A stretch of 64,000 bases of DNA from Candidatus Ancillula prorhinotermitis (GCA_031280795.1 JAITGF010000003.1:65657-129656), one strand, 5' to 3'; shown: positions 17,873-28,218, numbered from the stretch's first letter. Program-made: numbers and translations. Notes: generated by a model not told the origin, from the letters alone.

Positions 17873-19417
17873 CTACACCATTTCCATCTGTATGTTTTCC
17901 GGATGTTTAGCGAGCTCAGAATGCCTTACCCCGTATCCGAAATATATAACTAGCCCAGCTGCAACCCAGATGAGGAAGAAAACCCAAGTGATGACAGCAA
18001 GATTCAAGGAGAGGAGTATACAGATGGTACCAGATATTATTGGCAGACCTGGGCTAAGCGGTACGCGAAATCGCTGCTCTTTAGCTGAGTCAAACTCTTG
18101 CATCCGCTTTCTGAGTATCGGTACTGAAAATGATACAACTACGAATGCGGATAGAGTGCCCACATTAATCATCTCGGCTAAAGTATCCACGTCCGCAAAG
18201 GCTGCAGTCACAGCTATTGCTACCCCGATCATTATCTGCAAGCGAGCAGGCGTTCCGCGCTTAGAGGTTTCAGAAAGATACCGCGGCAGTAACCCGTCTC
18301 TAGAAATCGCAAAAAGCACCCTCGAAAGCCCAAGCATACAAATCAGCACTACTGTGGTAAGGCCCACGAACGCGCCCATAGCGGAAATTGCCCCCGCAAA
18401 ATTTTGCCCATTGATTTCAAAAGCTGTTGCTAGCGAAACTGTTTCATCAGGATGCTCGGCCTTGTATTGCAGGTACCCCGAAATCGGCACCATGCCCGCT
18501 GAAACGACTGCTGTCAACATGTAGAGTAAGGAGACTACACCAATACCCACCATCAAGCCAATTGGCATGTTACGCCTCGGGTTTAGAGTTTCCTCAGCGA
18601 CAGCCGCTGCGTTATCGAAGCCAATGAAGGCGAAGAAGATGATAGCAGCACCTGAGAATATCCCCATCACACCAAATGCTTGTGGAGTAAGCCCAAGTAG
18701 TGCACTTAAAATCGACTGCGTTTCTAGGCTTGACTCACCGCTTATGGGCGTTGCATCAGGTATGAAAGGCACGAGATTTTGTGGGTCGAAATAGCGGAAC
18801 CCTGCAATCACCACAAATAGAATAACGCCTATCTTAATTACCACAAACACTGACGCCACCCGTGCTGAAAGTTTAGTTCCGAAGACTAGCAATGATGTGA
18901 AGAAAATCGCGCCTAAGAATATCGTCCAGTCGACATTGAAATTCAGGATATGTATCTGCCCTGGAAGTGAAACACCGAGCAAACGCATTGAGGTATACAG
19001 ATAAACTGCCCAGTACTTTATAACCACTGAGCCTGCCATAAACAACTCTAGAATTATGTTCCACCCAATAACCCAGGCGATGATCTCCCCTAGCGTTGAA
19101 TATGAGAAGGTGTAAGCCGACCCTGCAATCGGTATAGATGAGGCAAACTCCGCATAGCACATTGCTGCAAGTGCGCAAACGACTGCTGCGATTAGGAAGG
19201 AAATGATTGCGGCTGGCCCTGCTTGCTCCGATATCACTTTTGCGCCTACCGAAAATATGCCCGCACCAACTGACATGGAGATACCAAGTATAGCGATGTC
19301 GAACCAGGTAAGACTGCGCTTTAGGGCACGTTTCTGGTCAAGCTCAGCGCGCGAAAGTGTATACTCCAGACGCGGACGTCGGAGCAATCCACCCTTTAAG
19401 CTTGTGGCAGTCCCCAA
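17873..19417 (-). CDS. APC-family amino-acid permease (cationic amino-acid transporter type)
   Basis: 514 residues with about 12-14 membrane segments. The helix-1 motif ILGISMSVGAGIFSVGA (about 43-59) and helix-6 region IIFFAFIGFDNAAAVAEE (about 260-277), followed by NPRRNMPIGLM, match the APC superfamily, closest to the CAT-like basic amino-acid transporters. It should take up an amino acid with protons, or exchange one. TTG at 19417 begins one base after the LCP stop, and no other start sits near the conserved N-terminus. Specificity cannot be read from sequence. Confidence 0.87.
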   Translation of the reverse strand: MGTATSLKGGLLRRPRLEYTLSRAELDQKRALKRSLTWFDIAILGISMSVGAGIFSVGAKVISEQAGPAAIISFLIAAVVCALAAMCYAEFASSIPIAGSAYTFSYSTLGEIIAWVIGWNIILELFMAGSVVIKYWAVYLYTSMRLLGVSLPGQIHILNFNVDWTIFLGAIFFTSLLVFGTKLSARVASVFVVIKIGVILFVVIAGFRYFDPQNLVPFIPDATPISGESSLETQSILSALLGLTPQAFGVMGIFSGAAIIFFAFIGFDNAAAVAEETLNPRRNMPIGLMVGIGVVSLLYMLTAVVSAGMVPISGYLQYKAEHPDETVSLATAFEINGQNFAGAISAMGAFVGLTTVVLICMLGLSRVLFAISRDGLLPRYLSETSKRGTPARLQIMIGVAIAVTAAFADVDTLAEMINVGTLSAFVVVSFSVPILRKRMQEFDSAKEQRFRVPLSPGLPIISGTICILLSLNLAVITWVFFLIWVAAGLVIYFGYGVRHSELAKHPENIQMEMV

Positions 19418-19418
19418 A

Positions 19419-20828
19419 CTACTCAGAAGCTATGCCTTTCAGATATTTCCTTACTTCATCACCATCAACCTCCACAATTGAACCGACTACATCGTCAAAC
19501 CCGAGTGGGTTCTCTATTGGTATTATAGCATTTTCTTCAGTTGCGTGCGCTTGGGCATTTTGAAAGCGCTCTACCATGTCCTTTATCTGCCAGAGACCAG
19601 TGCTAGGGTCGAACTTCACAAACCCAAGCATGGTTTTAGCTATAGGTATCAATTCGGGGATGTTGTACAAGTTGAAAATGTCTCCGCTTTTGACAATGCC
19701 GACAATCTTTCGAGCAGATTTATCGATTACTTGGTGCTGACGCTGAGCTCTTCCGATATCGCCAGTTGGGTCATCGTAGCGCATCCGTGCGAAAGCAAGT
19801 GCTTTACTACCATCAACATCTTGGCACCCGGGAGTCCAGATGAGACCTGTGTATTCACTATCGTCAATCGGTTGGTCATAGCAGATATTGATACCGCCAA
19901 CGCTATTGACTAGGTGTTCGACACCGTCGAAGCCGATCTCAGTGTAGTGATCGACTTTAAGGTTTGTCAAAAGCTCTACAGTGCGCACCAAAAGCTTAGG
20001 GCCACCATATGAGTACGATGCATTGATCTTGTTGTGTGTAAGCCCTATGTGATCGCCGATAATGCCGAAAACTCCTTGGTCATCGATGAAGTCCGGTATA
20101 CGCACATAAGTATCGCGAGGGATCGATATAAGAGAGTCATTACCCGACGGGCTGTGAATCAGTAGCATAATTGTATCTGAACGCGCTCCTAAAATATCCG
20201 TCTGCGCATCTAGGGAACGAGCATCATTGCCGACGATTAGAGTAACATCGGCACCAGTATTGTCGTCTAGAGCGCCAGAGAGTGCATCGACGTACTGAAT
20301 ACTCTCTTTCAGCTCGTTATAATTCGTGTAGAGATAATGTGCAATATAGCCCCCGATCGCAAGTGCGCTTAAGAACAAGAGTAATAACGCGATTAAGAAA
20401 GCACGCAGTATTGGGCGTTTGCGCTTGGGGGAAGTGTTAGGCAAACCCGACTGCTGTCCGTGCTGGTGATTTTGCGGGTGACTGAATCGGACACCATCGG
20501 ATGCCGGAGGGGGCGACGCGTGGGGTTGGCTGGCAGATGTACGCGCAAATGTACGTGGCATCCTTTGCTGCGCATTATCTACCAGCATACGACTACTTGA
20601 CCTATCTTCTAGTCTACCGCCTAGTCTATCGTTTTGGCTACCGCCTAGTCTACCGCTTCGCCCACTGTCTAGGCGGGCGTCTAAGTTGGCACGCATTTGC
20701 TCACGAGCGGTTGGTGTGCGCGATGAATTGGCTGCAGATTTGCTACTCGACTTTTGCGTGAACGCGTAAGAACGCCTACCTTCCGCCGGAGTTTTTTCGG
20801 GCGGGTATTTGCGGGGGGTACTTGGCAC
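19419..20828 (-). CDS. LytR-CpsA-Psr (LCP) family glycopolymer transferase
   Basis: 469 residues. A long basic, Arg/Ser/Pro-rich cytoplasmic tail (1-140) precedes one membrane helix (about 142-165) and an extracellular LCP domain: VTLIVGNDARS, ARSDTIMLL, LISIPRDTYVRIP, HNKINASYSYGG, GINICYD and the conserved RMRYDDPTGDIGRAQRQ. LCP enzymes ligate wall teichoic acid-like, arabinogalactan or capsule polymers from undecaprenyl phosphate to peptidoglycan. GTG at 20828 lies 9 nt after purE without a clear ribosome site; the next in-frame ATG would cut part of the tail only, so the start is uncertain. Confidence 0.88.
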   Translation of the reverse strand: MPSTPRKYPPEKTPAEGRRSYAFTQKSSSKSAANSSRTPTAREQMRANLDARLDSGRSGRLGGSQNDRLGGRLEDRSSSRMLVDNAQQRMPRTFARTSASQPHASPPPASDGVRFSHPQNHQHGQQSGLPNTSPKRKRPILRAFLIALLLLFLSALAIGGYIAHYLYTNYNELKESIQYVDALSGALDDNTGADVTLIVGNDARSLDAQTDILGARSDTIMLLIHSPSGNDSLISIPRDTYVRIPDFIDDQGVFGIIGDHIGLTHNKINASYSYGGPKLLVRTVELLTNLKVDHYTEIGFDGVEHLVNSVGGINICYDQPIDDSEYTGLIWTPGCQDVDGSKALAFARMRYDDPTGDIGRAQRQHQVIDKSARKIVGIVKSGDIFNLYNIPELIPIAKTMLGFVKFDPSTGLWQIKDMVERFQNAQAHATEENAIIPIENPLGFDDVVGSIVEVDGDEVRKYLKGIASE

Positions 20829-20837
20829 TACTTGGGG

Positions 20838-21344
20838 CTAGACCCCCTTCCCTAACGCTTCACCTTTTGCTTTAGCAAGTGCGTTAAGTTCTTTAGCAAA
20901 CTGTTGCAGCTTTAGGGCAAGCGGCTCATCGCCTACACCTAATATACGCACTGCTAAAATGCCGGCGTTTCTAGCACCGTCCACACTAACTGTCGCTACC
21001 GGAATGCCAGATGGCATCTGCACTATGGAAAGCAATGAGTCTAAACCGTCGAGATTTTTAAGACTTACTGGCACACCGATCACAGGGAGCGTAGTAGCGG
21101 ACGCCACCATGCCAGGCAAATGCGCCGCCCCCCCAGCTCCGGCGATGATGCATTTATAGCCTTTAGACGCAGCTGTAGATGCAAACTCCAGCATCTCGAA
21201 AGGCATTCTGTGCGCCGACTTAACGTCAGCGGTGTAAGAAACACCAAGTTCTTCAAGCACTTGACCAGCCTCGCGCATTATGCGCCAGTCTGAATCTGAT
21301 CCCATCACTATCGCTACCTGCGGGTTATCACCGTATTTAATCAT
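20838..21344 (-). CDS. purE: N5-carboxyaminoimidazole ribonucleotide mutase
   Basis: 168 residues. It carries VAIVMGSDSDWRIM, SAHRMPFEM (catalytic His), IIAGAGGAAHLPGMVAS and LPVIGVPV, the class I PurE signature. It moves the carboxylate of N5-CAIR to give CAIR in purine synthesis and works with PurK, encoded 8 nt upstream. AAGGAGAAAA precedes the ATG. The last codons (GEALGKGV) include a GGGGGTCTAG stretch also seen, slightly changed, at the end of trpCB. Confidence 0.95.
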   Translation of the reverse strand: MIKYGDNPQVAIVMGSDSDWRIMREAGQVLEELGVSYTADVKSAHRMPFEMLEFASTAASKGYKCIIAGAGGAAHLPGMVASATTLPVIGVPVSLKNLDGLDSLLSIVQMPSGIPVATVSVDGARNAGILAVRILGVGDEPLALKLQQFAKELNALAKAKGEALGKGV

Positions 21345-21352
21345 TTTTCTCC

Positions 21353-22537
21353 TTAATGCTTCCCTTCAAAAAGCGTTGCTATCCATAGTGCATCCTCTAA
21401 AAGACGTCTCGCATCTTTTCCAGAAATGTTTACATGCCCGAGCTTCCTGCCTTCGCGTATTTCCTTACCGTAGAGGTTTATCTTAGCGCACGAATTATGT
21501 GCTAAGGCGGCTGGTATGGCTTCGCTAAGTTGACCTCGTTTCGATCCCAAAATGTTTGCCATCACGGTGAAATGCTCCGGATTGATGCGACTCGTCGACC
21601 CGAGCTTTAAGCCTAAGACGGCGCGGATGTGGTTCTCAAACTGCGAGGTCACAGCACCGTTTATAGTCCAGTGTCCGGTATTATGTGGACGCATCGCTAG
21701 CTCATTGATTAGAAACTCGCCAGTTTTGGTGAAGAACATCTCCACTGCCAAAACGCCTACAACGCCTAGCTTAGTAGCAACTTCAACAGCAATATCTTGT
21801 GCCTTTTTCTGTAGGCTTTGGTCTAAATCTGGCGCAGGTGCGATAACGTAGCGGCAAACCCCGTTTTCCTGATGTGAAAGCACAGTGTCATATGCCTTAA
21901 TTTCACCGGTGCTAGAGCGAACCACGATACTTGATGCTTCAAAAGCGAAGTCGACTTTTTCTTCAGCTAGGATGGAATCAAATTTGCTTAACCACTTCGC
22001 CGCAAGCTTGCTACTTGGGGTATCGATAATTTCCACCCCTTTGCCGTCATAGCCTCCGCGGGGAAGTTTGAGGACGACTTCTTTAGCCTGATCTCTTGCT
22101 TGGCCTTTTGCCTGTAGCACATCAAAGAACTTCACCAAGTCGCGCTCCGAACCAATACGGGCGAATTTCGGGCAAGGCAGACCTTCTTGGTGCAGCTTTT
22201 CGCGCATCTTCAGCTTGTCTTGGGCGTACTGCAAAGCATCAGAACTAGGAAACACTTTGAAGCCTTCGCTACTTATCTGCTCAATGATTGCACTTGGGAC
22301 ATGCTCGTGCTCGAATGTCAAAACATCAGCCTTCGAAAGCACAGTGGAGTCAAGCCCATACACGATACGACGCACTGAGTCGAGGGAGCCAGCAGCACCG
22401 ACCACAGTATCTTGGTAGACCTGATCAGCTGAAACGCCAATCGCTTCTACAAGAACTCTAGCATCAATGCCAAGCTCCTCAAAGCAAGGCGCCATCATAC
22501 GGGCAAGCTGACCTCCGCCGACGATTGCCACCCTCAT
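21353..22537 (-). CDS. purK: 5-(carboxyamino)imidazole ribonucleotide synthase
   Basis: 394 residues from the ATG at 22537, which overlaps the dedA stop (TGATG); a TTG one codon earlier is less likely. ATP-grasp enzyme: RVAIVGGGQLARMM at the N-terminus, DVLTFEHEHVP, LKLPRGGYDGKGV (ATP binding), VAVEMFFTKTGEFLINELAMRPHNTGHWT. It carboxylates AIR using ATP and bicarbonate, ahead of PurE. Confidence 0.95.
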   Translation of the reverse strand: MRVAIVGGGQLARMMAPCFEELGIDARVLVEAIGVSADQVYQDTVVGAAGSLDSVRRIVYGLDSTVLSKADVLTFEHEHVPSAIIEQISSEGFKVFPSSDALQYAQDKLKMREKLHQEGLPCPKFARIGSERDLVKFFDVLQAKGQARDQAKEVVLKLPRGGYDGKGVEIIDTPSSKLAAKWLSKFDSILAEEKVDFAFEASSIVVRSSTGEIKAYDTVLSHQENGVCRYVIAPAPDLDQSLQKKAQDIAVEVATKLGVVGVLAVEMFFTKTGEFLINELAMRPHNTGHWTINGAVTSQFENHIRAVLGLKLGSTSRINPEHFTVMANILGSKRGQLSEAIPAALAHNSCAKINLYGKEIREGRKLGHVNISGKDARRLLEDALWIATLFEGKH

Positions 22538-23313
22538 CAAACATCACCTTTTTGCATGCTATTTGAGGCGTCATCAACATTTTTTGCAAGCAAATTTGCA
22601 TCGTCTTGCGCATTTTTTGCAACTTCCACGCCTTTTACAACTTGGTCGTTATTTTCATCATTCAACGTGTCTGCCCCACCTTTAAGCAATTTCTTTTTCA
22701 GGACTATCGCTAAAATAAGCACTACTAAAAGTACTAGCACAGTAATATGGGCAAATTTTGAGAAAACAGGCTCGACATCACACCAGGCTGACCCTACAGC
22801 GACACCAACTCCTACTAGCGCAGTATTCCAAATCAAGGATCCGAGCGTAGAGAAGATAACAAAGGAAGATAGTTTCATCTTTGAAATCCCGGCGGGTATA
22901 GTTATTAGAACGCGTACCACTGGAATTATTCGACATATAAACACTGCGAAAGCACCGTATTTCGCGAACCAACGGTCAGCTTTAGCAATTGCTTCAGGCT
23001 TAATGAACGGAAGTTTTGCCACCCGCTCCTCGCCGATTAAGCGGGAGATGCCAAACAGAATCAAAGCACCAATGATGGAGGCTGCAGTAACGAGTAAAAC
23101 GCTTACCACCACGCCTAATGCGCCTGTAATCGGAAACACACCACGCTCGCTCGCCATACCGATAGCAGGGAGAATCACTTCTGAGGGGATGAATGGAAGT
23201 ACGTTTTCTACTGCTACTACCAGCATCGCGCCAATGTAACCAAGTGCGCCGATTAGATTCAGTGCAAAGTCTACAAAATAACCAATTATCCCGGAAGCTT
23301 CACAATATTCCAT
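22537..23313 (-). CDS. DedA-family membrane protein
   Basis: 258 residues with about five hydrophobic segments. Family signatures are visible: ENVLPFIPSEVILPAIG (about 37-53), the segment FAKYGAFAVFICRIIPVVR (about 124-142) and VGVGVAVGSAW. DedA proteins are linked to undecaprenyl-phosphate or phosphatidylethanolamine flipping and membrane homeostasis. A charged C-terminal tail (about 215-258) follows the last helix. The ATG directly abuts the trpA stop. Placement just before pur and LCP genes would suit a lipid-carrier role (inference). Confidence 0.88.
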   Translation of the reverse strand: MEYCEASGIIGYFVDFALNLIGALGYIGAMLVVAVENVLPFIPSEVILPAIGMASERGVFPITGALGVVVSVLLVTAASIIGALILFGISRLIGEERVAKLPFIKPEAIAKADRWFAKYGAFAVFICRIIPVVRVLITIPAGISKMKLSSFVIFSTLGSLIWNTALVGVGVAVGSAWCDVEPVFSKFAHITVLVLLVVLILAIVLKKKLLKGGADTLNDENNDQVVKGVEVAKNAQDDANLLAKNVDDASNSMQKGDV

Positions 23314-24117
23314 TTACCCCCATCCCAAATGACATGCGTCAGCAATAAGCTTTGCAACATAACGCAGCTCTTCTTCACCGTCTTGCAGTGCTTTGACCAG
23401 TCTTGAACCGACAATCACGCCATCAGCAAAACGTGCTACTTGACCAGCATCATCTGCGCTAGAAATGCCAAGTCCGACGTAAACTGGGGTGTCCTTAACG
23501 TTTGCGCGCAAAGCATCTCGTACACGACTTACGTTTGCTTCTGTTTTTTCGAAACGCTCCTGATTGCCAGACTCACGCACACCAGTCGTGCCAAGTAAAC
23601 TAGAAACATATATGAATCCGCTAGAAGCTTTAGCGATAACGTCGAGGCGGGCAGCATTTGAATTCGGTGCAGTCAGGAAAACGGTGCGCAAATTGTTTCG
23701 CTTAGCCGCATCGACCCAATCGCTCGCCTCTTCAGGTATCAAGTCGGGGATGATCACGCCATTTGCCCCTGCGACTGAGATGCGCTTGGCAAACTCTACT
23801 TGCCCGTACTTAAAAACGATGTTGTAGTAACACATAACATATATTTCTACCGGCTTTTCAATCTGGTTGGCGAGGTAGCATGAATCTGAGTAGTCCTTAA
23901 CTTGACGAATCACTGAGAAGAGGTCAGCAATCTTGAAGCCGTTTTGCAATGCTGTTTTGCCTGCCATCTGAATCGTCTCCCCGTCCATAACCGGATCAGA
24001 ATAAGGGACACCGATCTCAATCACGTCTGCCCCAGAGTCGATCAAAGCTTTGAATCCAGAAATGCTACGCGCAGCATCTGGAAACCCCGCTGGTAAATAC
24101 CCTATAAACTTACTCAT
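23314..24117 (-). CDS. trpA: Tryptophan synthase alpha subunit
   Basis: 267 residues. TIM-barrel enzyme with IGYLPAGFPD, VIEIGVPYSDPVMDG (the catalytic Glu and Asp), GVIIPDLIPEEA and VGLGISSADDA. It splits indole-3-glycerol phosphate to indole, which passes to TrpB. The ATG overlaps the pyrF stop by 8 nt. trpB lies three genes upstream, fused to trpC, so alpha and beta are separated by dapF and pyrF in the same operon. Confidence 0.95.
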   Translation of the reverse strand: MSKFIGYLPAGFPDAARSISGFKALIDSGADVIEIGVPYSDPVMDGETIQMAGKTALQNGFKIADLFSVIRQVKDYSDSCYLANQIEKPVEIYVMCYYNIVFKYGQVEFAKRISVAGANGVIIPDLIPEEASDWVDAAKRNNLRTVFLTAPNSNAARLDVIAKASSGFIYVSSLLGTTGVRESGNQERFEKTEANVSRVRDALRANVKDTPVYVGLGISSADDAGQVARFADGVIVGSRLVKALQDGEEELRYVAKLIADACHLGWG

Positions 24118-24943
24118 CTTTCAGCTCCTTTACTACTTTGCTAGTTGCTTCAATCATGTCCGCTACTTCCGGCCCGGCTTTTAGAATTGCCCTGGAAACA
24201 CTAGGGAGAACCTTCGTGCATGCTTCACCGAAAACTGCACGCACTTCTTTTGCACCTGCCCCTTGGGCGCCGACACCTGGGGAAAGAATCGGCGCATTAA
24301 AGCCGTCAAAATCGATACCAGCAGCTTTGGCACCATCTCCAATCGTAGCCCCTACGACCAAGCCTACAGTCGGCTCAAAACGCTCGTTGAAATCTTTCGC
24401 CCAGTCGAATATCTCTTTAGCGACGCTTTGACCGCCTTCAGTTTTAGCATGCTGGATACCGTAGCTCTCTGGATTCGAAGTAAGGCAGAGCACGAAGATA
24501 CCGCGCCCGTTTTTTAGTGCGTACTTTGCAGTTTCTTCCAGGCTTTTTACACCTAGATATGGCGAAATGGTTACAGCATCTGCTTTGAGCGCTGACTCTT
24601 CACTTAAGTATGCTCTTGCATAGCCCTGCATCGTTGAGCCGATATCACCACGCTTAACATCAAGAATCGTCGGAATCTGGCGCGCATTTGCACTTTGCAG
24701 TAAATCTTCCAAGGCTTTCACCCCTTTTGAACCCTGGGCTTCAAAAAAGGCCGACTGGGGTTTTAGCGCAATGATCATTGACTCATCAAAGCTGTCTAAC
24801 ACCGATTCGCCAAACGTATACAAATCTGGCCCAGTATCACCTAGACCCCAGGACTCCAAAAGTGCACTATGCGGGTCGATTCCCAAGCAGATACGCTCCC
24901 CATCCACTTCATCAATAATTTTGCTCCATAAACTAGTTGACAT
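24110..24943 (-). CDS. pyrF: Orotidine 5'-phosphate decarboxylase (type 2)
   Basis: 277 residues from the ATG at 24943, which lies inside the dapF 3' end. It has ICLGIDPHSALLESWG, ALKPQSAFFEAQGSKG, TILDVKRGDIGSTMQGYA (catalytic Lys and Asp) and SPGVGAQGAGAKEV, the mycobacterial-type PyrF pattern. It makes UMP. The ORF continues to a GTG at 24952, but ATG fits the family N-terminus and the ribosome site better. Confidence 0.94.
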   Translation of the reverse strand: MSTSLWSKIIDEVDGERICLGIDPHSALLESWGLGDTGPDLYTFGESVLDSFDESMIIALKPQSAFFEAQGSKGVKALEDLLQSANARQIPTILDVKRGDIGSTMQGYARAYLSEESALKADAVTISPYLGVKSLEETAKYALKNGRGIFVLCLTSNPESYGIQHAKTEGGQSVAKEIFDWAKDFNERFEPTVGLVVGATIGDGAKAAGIDFDGFNAPILSPGVGAQGAGAKEVRAVFGEACTKVLPSVSRAILKAGPEVADMIEATSKVVKELKDE

Positions 24944-25853
24944 CTTCACCACCGTTCAGTATTTCTTTTATCGAATCATCATCTAAATAGTCTTCCACCA
25001 TATAAAACTTACCCACCAGCTTTGCCGGGCCTTCTAAAGAAATACGCCCACCATCAATTAGCGTAGAGGCATTTCCACCAGGCACTTGAACCCCCCAATC
25101 ATCGCCACCATATATGTGTGATGCATAAACACTGGCCGCGCAGATTCCTGTACCGCACGAAAGCGTTTCTCCAACCCCGCGCTCCACTACGCGCATGTCG
25201 ATACTCCGATTCTTTGCGTCCACTTTGATTAGCTCAATATTCGCATCAATATCTGTACTTAAGTCTAGCACATCACCTCTGCTGGTATCGTTTTCATCGC
25301 TTAAAGTGTCGAAGAGCTCCGTGCATTCTACTACCACATGGTCGTTGCCCATATTTACATATAACCCCTCACCAACCAGATTGCCGACTCGGTCGTCGCT
25401 TTTGCTAGAAGCCCCTGAAACGACATGCTTAGTATCAGCATCAATTGTAAATCGACCCATATCAACACGGTATAGTTGGTCGCCATCTGGTGATGTCACT
25501 TTTTCCACAGTCTTAACGCCGGCGCGAGTAAGAATTTCAAGCTCAGGTGAAGCATTGAAGTCATGCAGTCCAGATAGCTCGATGATATGCGCGACTACTC
25601 GGACTCCGTTACCACACATCTTGGCAATACTACCATCTTGGTTGTAGTAGTCCATGAAAAAATAGCTAGTGTCTTCAGCTGGGTCTAGCTTGAGCGTAAT
25701 GCGTATTAGGCCATCTGCCCCTAAGCCGAAGTGTCGATCACAAACAGCTCGAACCTCTTTGATTTCGGGCGCGAAAGAGTCTTCTAGGTCAACGAAGACA
25801 GCGAAATCGTTACCCATACCGTGTGCTTTATATAGTGTACAAGGTATCGTCAA
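24933..25853 (-). CDS. dapF: Diaminopimelate epimerase
   Basis: 306 residues. Both catalytic cysteines are visible: MCGNGVRVVAHI and SCGTGICAA preceded by ERGVGETL. The N-terminal KAHGMGNDFAVF is standard. It converts LL- to meso-diaminopimelate for lysine and peptidoglycan. TTG at 25853 is the only usual start between the trpCB stop and the conserved N-terminus and has no clear ribosome site; ATA at 25862 is an alternative. It follows trpCB by 12 nt. Confidence 0.93.
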   Translation of the reverse strand: MTIPCTLYKAHGMGNDFAVFVDLEDSFAPEIKEVRAVCDRHFGLGADGLIRITLKLDPAEDTSYFFMDYYNQDGSIAKMCGNGVRVVAHIIELSGLHDFNASPELEILTRAGVKTVEKVTSPDGDQLYRVDMGRFTIDADTKHVVSGASSKSDDRVGNLVGEGLYVNMGNDHVVVECTELFDTLSDENDTSRGDVLDLSTDIDANIELIKVDAKNRSIDMRVVERGVGETLSCGTGICAASVYASHIYGGDDWGVQVPGGNASTLIDGGRISLEGPAKLVGKFYMVEDYLDDDSIKEILNGGEDVN

Positions 25854-25865
25854 AAGAAATATTAG

Positions 25866-28115
25866 CTAAACTGTTTTAGAGCCAGACCCCCTTTCGCTTG
25901 TTCTCATACTTGAGTCATCTCCTAAAATACCGAAGTAGTTACTAGCGGTCACAACATCTTTGTCGCCACGCCCAGAGAGGTTAATCAGTATCGCCGGCGT
26001 TTTGTTGCCTTGCTTGACTAAATCTAGACAGGTTTTATAAGCCCCAGCTAAAGCGTGCGCAGATTCAAGTGCGGGTATGATTCCTTCTAGGCGGCACAAA
26101 GTGCCAAAGGCTTGCATAGCTTCATCATCGGTAGCAAAGCCATACTGAACTCGACCAATCTCGCGTAGCCAAGGGTGCTCTGGGCCGATGGAGGCATAAT
26201 CAAGACCTGCGGAAATGGAGTGTGTAGGCAGGGTTTGACCATCAGCATCTTGCAAAAGATACGACTTCGCACCTTGGAAAACGCCCACTGTGCCGATGTT
26301 TTTTGCATCTTCAACACTTTCTGAAAAGCGTGCGGCATGATTACCGCTTTCCAAACCTTCGCCACCAGCTTCAAAACCAAACAGCTGCACTTTAGCATCA
26401 TCTAAGAAGGCATTGAAGATACCGATAGCATTTGAGCCACCCCCTACACACGCCACCACAGCGTCAGGAAGGGCGTATTCACCTAGATACTCCTTAACCT
26501 GCTCCTTAGCCTCCTCGCCGATGACTTTCTGAAAATCACGCACAATCGTCGGAAAGGGGTGCGGACCAGCTACAGTGCCGAGTAGATAATGAGTATCCGC
26601 AACATTTTCCACCCAATCGCGCAACGCCTCGTTGATAGCGTCTTTTAGAATAGCATCTCCAGTTTCAACTTCCACCACTTTTGCACCGAGAAGCTTCATA
26701 CGAGCAACGTTGAGTGCTTGGCGTTTAGCATCAACTGCGCCCATGTAGATAGTGCATTCTAAGTCGAGGAAGGCGCAGACTGTAGCTGTTGCAACGCCGT
26801 GCTGGCCAGCCCCAGTTTCGGCAATGATGCGTTTTTTGCCGATGTGCTTTGCCAGTAAAGCCTGGCCGAGTGCGTTGTTGATTTTATGCGCACCAGTGTG
26901 ATTCAAATCTTCGCGTTTGATGAAAATGCGTGGGCGGATGTCATGCATACCCGAAACCTGCTCGTTCACCCAATCTCCTACATGCTTTGCGAAACGCGGT
27001 ATCTCCGTGAGAATCGACGGGCGAGAGACATATGTGCGCCCAAGGCGTTTGAGCTCCTTTTGGAAGACGTCATCTTGGGTAGAGCGTAGGTAAGCCTCTT
27101 CGAATTCCTTAAGCGCTGCCACCAGGGCTTCGGGCACAAAAGTACCACCGAACTTGCCGAAATACGGTCCATTTTGTTTTGAAAGTGGCGAGTCGGATAC
27201 TAAATTGGCATCTTGGCGCCGAGGTAGGGAAACATTTGTGACGGGGTTTTGGTCATCAGAAAGACTGCTCGAAGCGCTTTGAGAAGACACTGTAAAATCT
27301 CCGCGCTTAAGTCTTACCCCAGCTTCAATAAACTGCTCAGCTTTGAGTTGGCGATTTTCAGCGATGACTAGACCTTCGCCGACTAGCACAGCGTCAGCTC
27401 CCGATTTCGCATACTCTAAGAAGTCTTGCACCGAAGAGACACCGCTCTCAGCAACTTTTACGATTTCGTTACCGAGTAGCTTAGAGTAGGTCGAGAAAAT
27501 TTCACGATCCACTTCAAAAGTCTTCAGATTCCTAGCGTTTATACCGATGATACGAACATCTAACGCTTTAGCAAGCTTCACCTCGTCGAAAGTATGGCAC
27601 TCTAGCAACACGCGCATACCGAGCTCGTGGGTATAGTCGATCAGTGTGCGGAGCTGCTCGAAACCACCGTTGGAATCAACCTCAAATGCTGAAGCAATCA
27701 GCAAAATGCAGTCGGCACCATTCGCCCGTGCTTCAAGCACTTGGTAAGTGTCGACGATGAAATCCTTACGTAAGACAGGAATGCTGACCGCTTCACTAAC
27801 GGCACGCAAGTCTGAAAGAGTGCCCCCAAAGTACCTAGACTCAGTGAGTACTGAAATCATAGTCGCACCGGCAGCTTCGTATTCACGAGCTAACGCAGCC
27901 ACATCAGCAATGTCCGCTAGGCGACCTTTAGAAGGGCTAGAGCGCTTTATCTCAGCGATAAGGTTCACTTGCGCTTTGTCTTGCAGATACGGCAATACGT
28001 CTTGCGGTGGAGTTTGCACATCCGCTAGCATACGTAAGTCAAACGCTGAAACTACTGCGCGACGCTTGTGCATATCATCGACTGCACCACTGACCAATTC
28101 GGTTAATCTATCCAT
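25866..28115 (-). CDS. trpCB: Fused indole-3-glycerol phosphate synthase / tryptophan synthase beta
   Basis: 749 residues. Residues 1-265 are Trp[58 protein letters not shown] Ser/Asp-rich linker (about 270-310) leads to TrpB (about 313-735): [12 protein letters not shown], the PLP-lysine motif [27 protein letters not shown], and [10 protein letters not shown]. The fusion joins the step making indole-glycerol phosphate to the step joining indole with serine. I recall the same fusion from Bifidobacterium annotations. The ATG is 8 nt after TATAAT, so nearly leaderless. First gene of a ten-gene operon reaching 17019. Confidence 0.95.
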   Translation of the reverse strand: MDRLTELVSGAVDDMHKRRAVVSAFDLRMLADVQTPPQDVLPYLQDKAQVNLIAEIKRSSPSKGRLADIADVAALAREYEAAGATMISVLTESRYFGGTLSDLRAVSEAVSIPVLRKDFIVDTYQVLEARANGADCILLIASAFEVDSNGGFEQLRTLIDYTHELGMRVLLECHTFDEVKLAKALDVRIIGINARNLKTFEVDREIFSTYSKLLGNEIVKVAESGVSSVQDFLEYAKSGADAVLVGEGLVIAENRQLKAEQFIEAGVRLKRGDFTVSSQSASSSLSDDQNPVTNVSLPRRQDANLVSDSPLSKQNGPYFGKFGGTFVPEALVAALKEFEEAYLRSTQDDVFQKELKRLGRTYVSRPSILTEIPRFAKHVGDWVNEQVSGMHDIRPRIFIKREDLNHTGAHKINNALGQALLAKHIGKKRIIAETGAGQHGVATATVCAFLDLECTIYMGAVDAKRQALNVARMKLLGAKVVEVETGDAILKDAINEALRDWVENVADTHYLLGTVAGPHPFPTIVRDFQKVIGEEAKEQVKEYLGEYALPDAVVACVGGGSNAIGIFNAFLDDAKVQLFGFEAGGEGLESGNHAARFSESVEDAKNIGTVGVFQGAKSYLLQDADGQTLPTHSISAGLDYASIGPEHPWLREIGRVQYGFATDDEAMQAFGTLCRLEGIIPALESAHALAGAYKTCLDLVKQGNKTPAILINLSGRGDKDVVTASNYFGILGDDSSMRTSERGSGSKTV

Positions 28116-28123
28116 GTATCTAC

Positions 28124-28152
28124 ATTATACACTACTTTCGACCTTCGCGCGC
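28124..28152 (-). promoter_or_regulatory. Near-leaderless promoter of the trpCB operon
   Basis: GCGCGC at 17 nt (or TTGCGC at 19 nt) before TATAAT, then 8 nt to ATG. I see no trp attenuator or leader peptide, and there is no room for one. Confidence 0.7.
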
Positions 28153-28182
28153 AATCATTCAAGGCAGACCACCAAAATAGCT

Positions 28183-28211
28183 ATGCGCAGAAGTGCAAAA
28201 TAGTGTATAAT
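28183..28211 (+). promoter_or_regulatory. Leaderless promoter of gyrB
   Basis: ATGCGC, 17-nt spacer ending in AGTG, TATAAT (28206-28211), 7 nt to ATG at 28219. Divergent from the trpCB promoter. Confidence 0.75.
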
Positions 28212-28218
28212 AGTAGTA

